In this document: piece by piece, positions 58,448 to 64,000 of the stretch
Numbering within the stretch: the first letter of the stretch is position 1
Layout: every line of letters begins with the position of its first letter
Assembly: GCA_028673005.1 (NCBI GenBank)
Contig: CM054115.1
Span: 56,530,407-56,594,406 of the forward strand
Direction: 5' to 3'
Source of the DNA: Tanypteryx hageni
Taxonomy: Eukaryota > Arthropoda > Insecta > Odonata > Petaluridae
Length of the DNA stretch: 64,000 nt
The notes under the pieces: model-generated
Databases searched by the model: none
The model's input: only the letters and a program-made list of their open reading frames with translations
What the model was told of the DNA's origin: nothing
Made by a program: the position numbers and the translations under genes

Positions 58448-58689
58448 CAGAGGTGGACAACCTATGGCCTGAAGGCTGTATGCAGCCCGTAAAGCTCTGA
58501 CAAAAAAATCTTATGCAGACACCACATGACTTTCTCCATATCTGTAATATTTCTAAAAATTCCAAATAGGTTACATAATAATAAATATTTTAAGAAACTG
58601 CAAGAAAATTTTAGTCTTGACAAAGAACAGAAATAAACTCCAACCATAGCCTTCTGATATTGGATATAACCACAAAGCTCTAACAATTA

Positions 58690-59165
58690 AGAAAAGAAAA
58701 AGGAGCGTTACTAAGATGTAACTAAGCATCAATTGTTAACAATAGTCATCGATAGGTGACGTGGTGGTGGCAGCTACAAATATACGATATCTCTTAAACA
58801 ATGCATTATATGGAAAAATGTTTCAAACAATGGTTGTAGAAAATTAAATTTCCTACAACTTTTATTCCAATACATTTTTACATTTATCAAATATTAAAGC
58901 AAATATTTCAAAATAACAGATAAGTGACAAGAGTAAACACCCACTTCCGGTTGACCGATTTTTACCACAAACTAATCAGTTCTTGTGACTTTTATAAAAA
59001 TGTTAAATATAAAATTTCGTATTGACCTGATTAATAGTTTTTGAGTTAGAGCACCCACAAAAAGCTATCACATACACACACAGACATGATCGAGAAAATG
59101 GTCAAAACGTGTTCAGAGGATCTCAAAACGTGTATTTCCATTGAAATCTCGAAGTTGATTTTTTC
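58690..59165 (-). repeat. Dispersed repeat R2, copy 2
   Basis: Reverse-complement match to 12420-13010, as described there. Ends at aaaatttccattgaaatctcgaag-type words. Confidence 0.92.
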
Positions 59166-59424
59166 TTTCCCCTGTACTACACATGAAGAAAGTAATAATC
59201 TGTAAAATAACCACAAAAATTCGTATTTTTTGGTAAATTAAGACAATAAAACCTTCAATTTTGACATTTTAACCCCAAAATTGTTATTTAGACTTGATTT
59301 TCACTTATATTACACATCAGAATCTCTAGGTAACTTCTGATTTAAACTTCAATCCGGCCTAACAATATGTTGGTAACTTCTAATGTGGCCCTTTGAAGTA
59401 ACGGCAACCACCAACGTGGCCCAC

Positions 59425-59560
59425 CATGTAAAATAAATGGCGCAATATACATTGCACAAACATTCTCATATACATATATACTTTTGGTCTTACTACACTC
59501 TGCCCCAAAATTAAATGCGTGCTTGGCAATTCACTGCCAATTATGTTAACAATGCGAAGC
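59425..59560 (+). repeat. Dispersed repeat R3, copy 2
   Basis: Matches 31866-31998: gcgcaatatacattgcacaa, tgccccaaaattaa, gtgcttggcaattcactgcc. Confidence 0.85.
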
Positions 59561-59807
59561 AACAGAACCAAACTTGACACCATCAACCTCTCACATCTAT
59601 CACCTCTCACAAATATTAACAGAAAAGTATGGAATTTTAGACTAGGGAATCTCCAGGTTCCCCTCCCCTCCTGACACATGCGCTGAGCATATTGTACAGA
59701 AATAATGCCACTGGATGATATAAGTATTTTTTTGGGACATGGCTTATTGTTAGTTAGTATTATTTGTGACATCAGGCTGTATGATTGGATGGATTTTAAT
59801 CAAAATA

Positions 59808-61084
59808 ATGGGTTGTCCCATAAATTCATAGCGTTTATATTGTGATATGTTTATTCTATTATACAAAAGTAAATAAGTGTCATAGAAACTTTGTTTATGG
59901 ATTGTTTGAAATAGAATTGACAATAATCAACAAAGGGAACTATACTCAGTCTTATTCTTTATATTATGGAGTTTATTTTGACCCCAAAAATGAGTTTTGA
60001 TAAAGTTCATTTGAGACACGTTATGATTTATGAATTTAAAAAAGGAAATAATGCTGCAACTGCTACAAAAAACAGCTGTTTATTTTACGGTGAGAATGCG
60101 GTATCAGAAAGTACCGTTTGAAAGTGGTTTAGGAGGTTCTGTGATAGAAATTTTAGCATTGAATATGAGGAATGCTCAGACCATCCACCATTGATGATGA
60201 AAAAATTCGTATTGAAATTGGAAAAACCCACGAAAAACAGTAAGAGTTGGCAAAAACACCTGATATTTCAAAATCAACAGTTTTTTGCCACGTTCAGCAG
60301 CTTGGTTTTGTCAGCCAGTATGACGTTTGGGTTCCCCATAAACTGATTGAAAAGAACTTATTGGATCGTATCAGTGCTTGTGTTTCACTGCTTAATCAGC
60401 AGCAAAAGGAGCCATTTCTTGAATGATTCGTGACTGGAGACGAAACGTGGATATTCTATGACAATGTTCAAAGAAAACGCCATTGGTCTCAGCCAGGTGA
60501 ATATCTTCTCCCTACATCCAAAGCTGGATTACACCCCAAGAAAGTAATGCTGTGTGTTTGGTGGGATTGCCAGGGGAATATCTATTACGAATTGCTGGGA
60601 AACAATGAAACTATTGACAGTAACAAATACTGTAGTCAGCTGCAAAGTTTGAAGCAGGCAATCACTCATAAACGGCCAGCGCTGGCGAACAGACACGGAA
60701 TTGTTTTATACCATGGCAATGCGTGACCGCACTCTGCAATCATTACACAGCACAAGTTGAAGGAGCTGAAATGGGATACAGTTATTCATCCTCTGTATTC
60801 CCCAGACCTGGCACCATCAGATTACCATTTATTCAGATCATTGCAAAATTTTCTAAATGGGAAAATCTTGACAAATAAAAATGATGTTGAATCCCATCTC
60901 CAGCAGTTTTTTTATTCCAAATCAACAAGTTTCTATCAAGATGGAATTGAAAAACTGGTAGGTATATGGGAAAAGTTAATTGAACAAAATGGACAATATG
61001 TTATTGATTAAAATAAAAAACTTTTTAAAAATAATTTGTTTCAACTTTCACCCTAAAACACTATGAATTTATGGGACAACCCAA
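59808..61084 (+). mobile_element. mariner transposon, 1.28 kb
   Basis: Inverted ends atgggttgtcccataaattc plus atag and the complement of ctatgaatttatgggacaac plus ccaa. TA duplicated at 59806-59807 and 61085-61086. The host DNA is a tandem duplication whose second unit (61376-61530) lacks the insertion. Confidence 0.95.
59966..61011 (+). pseudogene. mariner transposase pseudogene (mauritiana-like)
   Basis: ATG at 59966 is followed by HLRHVMIYEFKKGNNAATAT and YGENAVSESTV (first HTH), then frame changes through the second HTH (KSTVFCHVQQLGFVSQYDVW in mixed frames) and a VPHKLIEKNLLDRISACVSL-type block. From 60430 the frame is long: VTGDETWIFYDNVQRKRHWS (first Asp kept), KVMLCVWWDCQGNIYYELL, LYHGNA then a stop in place of LHHDNARPH. 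The second catalytic Asp is therefore Gly. After that comes HPLYSPDLAPSDYHLFRSLQ (third Asp kept) through the natural stop at 61009. The length is that of a full mariner, but several disruptions mean no activity. Confidence 0.92.
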
Positions 61085-61375
61085 TACTTATAGCCGTTTT
61101 TGAGTAAATCGAATTTTGTTTCAAAATATCTAAGAATAAAGTACCATTGTTGCGCAATATCATTCATATCTTCAGAGGGTCTATTATAAATGATATTATC
61201 CACAAATATGAGATATCATTTGATTTAGTTTAACCACCTAAGCTGTAGTAAGATTTTGGGTGGATTGCGGCAAAGGCGTGACATCATAGGGCTTAGGTAA
61301 GGTAGCTTAGCATACATTATAATGTCACTGAACACCATATAGTGATTTTTTGAATCATATGGCTTACACAGTATT

Positions 61376-61690
61376 ATTTGTGACATCAGGCTATACAATT
61401 GGATTGTTTTTAATCAAATTCCTTAGAGCCATTTTTGAATAAATCAAATATTTCTAAAAATCGCGAACAATAAGCTACCCTTTATTTTTGTGCAATATCA
61501 TTTTTATAAAAAAATTGTCTGAAAAATATGATATATTGCATAAATATGATATATCATTTGATTTTATGTATGCATTTGGGCTTTAGAACTGCGAACAAAC
61601 AGACGGCATGGCAAAAACCACATTTATGGACTCAGGGACACCTAAAACATGTATTTCCATCAAAATCTCAAAGTCGAATCTTTTCACGAT
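61376..61690. repeat. Second unit of an internal duplication plus R2 fragment
   Basis: 61376-61530 repeats 59755-59807/61085-61180 (gtgacatcaggctatacaat, tttttgaataaatcaaat, gtgcaatatcattttta). 61595-61690 repeats part of R2 (gtatttccatcaaaatctca plus aagtcgaatctttt). Confidence 0.75.
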
Positions 61691-61747
61691 TACAATACTT
61701 TCTCAGTATATAATGTATATGAAAAAGTAAAAGGTTGCCCACCCCTG

Positions 61748-62278
61748 ATATACATAGTAATAAATATCCATAACATATTCTTATTTAAATATATATAAAA
61801 TTCTGAAAAAATATCTTTATCAAAATTGTAACATTTTGTATCAGTTGCATACAGAAAAAACCAGCAGATAGTCATGTGATAATTTTATTTTAGATAATTG
61901 CTGGAAATATAATGAATAAACATAAGTGTTAATCAGGGACGAATACAGAAACTTCCCACCCCCATTGCCCCTTTCCCCTCTTGCATCTGCCTCTGCTGAT
62001 GACCCTATATTTTGAAAATCCCTACCATTATCAGAATCTTTCTTTTCATTGCTGTACAGACATAATCTGTGGCATAAGATGAAGGAGCTTTGCACAGAAT
62101 GAATTTAATAATACACCTAGTGTAGGGCAATGGGGTCGTCCAAGGGCATCCCTTGGATCTGCTACTGGTTTCACTAGTACTCATTTACATCAGATTTTGA
62201 TAATTTTTTATAATAAGCAATGTTGAAATGCTTTAAGTTTGAACTGCTTACTAAAACAATAATGTTGAAACTCTGCAG
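61748..62278 (+). other. Hk intron (E-F), last part
   Basis: Unremarkable AT-rich intron ending in the exon F acceptor aaactctgcag. Confidence 0.7.
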
Positions 62279-62623
62279 AATTATGCGTGGATGAAAGACC
62301 AACGCCAGACTTCAGAAGATCTGGCTTCACCACCAGGTGGTGGTTCTGTAGTTGTTACAAGTGGAAGACGAGGTACTACAGCTGGAGTTGTCCCACTTAC
62401 CCGTCCTGCAACAGCGATGGCAGCACCATCAACTCCTGGCATGGCAGCTCCATCAAGTAGACATGAGGAAAGATTAAGAGAAGTTTCTCAAATAGCAGAA
62501 AGGCTTGGTTGCTCAGTTTCACAGCTTGCCACTGCATGGTGCCTCAAGAATGAAGCTGTCCATTGTCTTCTTCTTGGAGCAGCATCACCGCACCAGCTCT
62601 ATGAAAATTTACAAAGTTTGCAG
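62279..62623 (+). CDS. Hk: Hyperkinetic-type Kv channel beta subunit, exon F (last visible exon)
   Basis: The 345-nt, phase 0/0 exon (115 codons) lies between acceptor aaactctgcag (ends 62278) and donor gtatgt at 62624. It opens with NYAWMKDQRQTSEDLA, the counterpart of YQWLKDKILSEEG in vertebrate Kv-beta. About 45 residues rich in Pro, Gly, Ala, Thr and Ser follow (exon residues 18-62). It then returns to the conserved HEERLREVSQIAERLGC helix, QLATAWCLKNEAVHCLLLGA and HQLYENLQSLQ. The LLLGA...QLYEN part belongs to the dinucleotide-binding end of the AKR fold. The open frame through the low-complexity insertion and clean splice sites argue it is genuine coding sequence. The C-terminal tail (in the family roughly 30 residues) must lie in at least one more exon beyond the window. 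Confidence 0.92.
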
Positions 62624-64000
62624 GTATGTAGCAGTAAAATAATTATTTGCATAGATTTTAACAAGCAAGAACTTTTATTTCCATTTAAATTGCTAAACTA
62701 TCATTTAATTCTCATCAAAAAATTGTAAATCAATTTAAAAATCTAATTCAATTCAAAATTATTTATATTAAATGATAAACTGTACTTTTTCACAAATTTT
62801 AATTCTTGCAACCAGCTTTGCATGTGATATGGCACCTTCTGGTAAAGCGGAATAATGTAGTGTTTATATAAGGAAATATGCAGGGGTTGGTGGGAGAAGG
62901 CAGGACAATTACTTTAAAGGATCTTAAAATTGTGATATTGGAACAAGGTTCATACTGTACTAGGGGGAAGAGAATGTAGATTCTAATTATTATCACAGAA
63001 TTTCAATAACTGATCGTATTTTCTTGAATTTATACTAAAATGTAGCATTTTTACATTTAAAATCGCATTTTATTGGATTGTTGCCATGGAGACGATTATT
63101 ACCAAACTCAGCTTGAGGATAGAGTGAGCAAATGGGTTATTTTCTTTTCCACTCGACTACCCTTCAGCAATGGACCGTTGATCCATACATATTAGTATAT
63201 AAACAGTAACATTTATTAAATTCATTTACTTAAAAAAATACATGCAAAATATGCCAGAAAGAGATTTTGACATTTGATTTGACACCTGATAATGCTCTAT
63301 TAATTTGTTTTTCAATTTTTCTCTATCATTGATAAACTATGAATTGCAAATGGTATTTATGATATGAGAATGCCTAGGAATGACTAACACATACTGAAAC
63401 ATTTCCTGTCGACATAAGTAATCAATTCGGAGTGTCATCTTTGGGAAACCAGCCTGCATTAGTCCTGGTTTGGACTTCTTGTTAGTGCACCCATTTTGTT
63501 TCAAATCAATTAAAAAATTTTCTTCTTCTAATCAACATATGCCCTTTTTATACATTGTCATATTAATACTTTGTACTTCTTTCCTTCCTAACCCCAATCA
63601 GCAAACCTTCAGTTTTAAATAAAATTTATAATCCATAATTCCAAATTATTCTTACTAAACTCTTAATATATCATCTTTCTACTAGCCACCTTATATTACT
63701 TAATGAATTATTACATTTGCTATCATTCTCATTTTTAAGCATCTTTACAAAAAGTAAAAAAGAACATCTCATGATCAGGTCATGCCCGTCCATCTGTCCG
63801 TCTGCATGATTCATCTGCTAAACTACTAGGTGGATGTTCATGAAATTTGGTATTTAGGACATATGGGTAAAAAAATAAGAAAATGATATAAATGGTTCAC
63901 ATAGCCTAACCGGGAGTGCCACTTTACTGATGACAAAAATGAACTTTTCTTTATATCTCGTAAAATATTACCTATTAAACAAAAAAAGTCTTCAATCAAA
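62624..64000 (+). other. Hk intron after exon F, incomplete
   Basis: Starts with donor gtatgt. No C-terminal Hk exon was found before the window ends. 63775-63880 (gtccatctgtccgtctgcat ... catgaaatttggtatttagg) is related to the R5-type repeat heads. Confidence 0.6.

Larger units (their letters stand above)
58448..61747. mobile_element. Probable hAT composite, 3.3 kb, containing a mariner
   Basis: Left end cagaggtggacaacctatgg; right end (complement) caggggtgggcaacctttta. Fourteen of the first sixteen bases match. Flanks are atatatac and atatacat, consistent with a slipped 8-bp duplication in TA-rich DNA. The interior holds two R2 pieces, an R3 copy, a tandem duplication and the mariner at 59808-61084. 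No hAT transposase is seen, so this may be a chance pairing of two ends. Confidence 0.45.

Noticed and set aside
1..64000. CRISPR arrays, operons, ribosome-binding sites, tRNA genes
   Set aside because: The window is eukaryotic. Short repeats here are microsatellites or transposon arms, and no tRNA-type internal promoter with cloverleaf was found by eye.

Overview
This looks like AT-rich, intron- and transposon-dominated DNA from an arthropod, most likely an insect. Six exons, all on the + strand, have canonical GT/AG splice sites and compatible phases. Together they encode about 348 contiguous residues of a Kv-channel beta subunit (aldo-keto-reductase fold) of the insect Hyperkinetic (Hk) type. 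The exons are 36618-36828, 48433-48560, 49240-49446, 55530-55624, 55905-55961 and 62279-62623. The 5' exons (N-terminus and first beta strand) and the last exon (C-terminus) are not visible and probably lie outside the window. The first 36.6 kb is therefore either Hk intron or intergenic DNA. No other host gene, tRNA or rRNA gene was recognised.

Nearly everything else is mobile DNA, mostly decayed, and often nested. hAT relics lie at 8025-10261 (minus, BED finger), 17355 to about 19400 (plus, ZBED5-like) and 33635-36084 (plus, with two adjacent dimerisation domains). Small hAT-type MITEs with exact 8-bp target duplications lie at 28103-28318, 36093-36356 and 44319-44659. mariner copies with TA duplications lie at 38931-40229 and 59808-61084. 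Penelope-like elements (PLEs) lie at 14605-16607, about 40897-41262 and 50450-53350. There is also a Helitron helicase scrap at 40390-40598, a Tigger/pogo-like MITE at 43116-43455 and a foldback-type element built of short repeats at 54226-54974. Several anonymous repeat families occur in two or more copies inside the window and are labelled R1-R6 here; comparing copies gives insertion boundaries without outside data.

Layout: 1-36.6 kb is repeat-rich with no Hk exon. It holds R4, a long hairpin, a 160-bp tandem repeat, polypurine arrays, a Helitron-like end, the three autonomous-type hAT relics, R1/R2 and a four-level nest at 14453-16745. From 36.6 to 62.6 kb the Hk exons are separated by introns of 11.6, 0.7, 6.1, 0.3 and 6.3 kb. 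The intron after exon A holds mariner, Helitron, PLE, Tigger-MITE and R4 sequence. The intron after exon C holds a chimeric PLE and the foldback element. The intron after exon E holds a probable hAT composite with a mariner inside. From 62.6 to 64 kb is intron or 3' flank.

The observations most worth a second look are: the Hk redox site, which keeps Asp and Lys but lacks the Tyr and Asn of vertebrate Kv-beta; a Pro/Gly/Ala/Thr-rich insertion in the last visible exon; the foldback element with a 9-bp target duplication; a PLE relic with reverse-transcriptase motif A present twice; an unidentified conserved-looking minus-strand ORF (52337-53050) that separates PLE reverse transcriptase from its GIY-YIG domain; and the fully resolvable nest at 14.4-16.7 kb. 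All family assignments come from recognition of motifs, not from a search.
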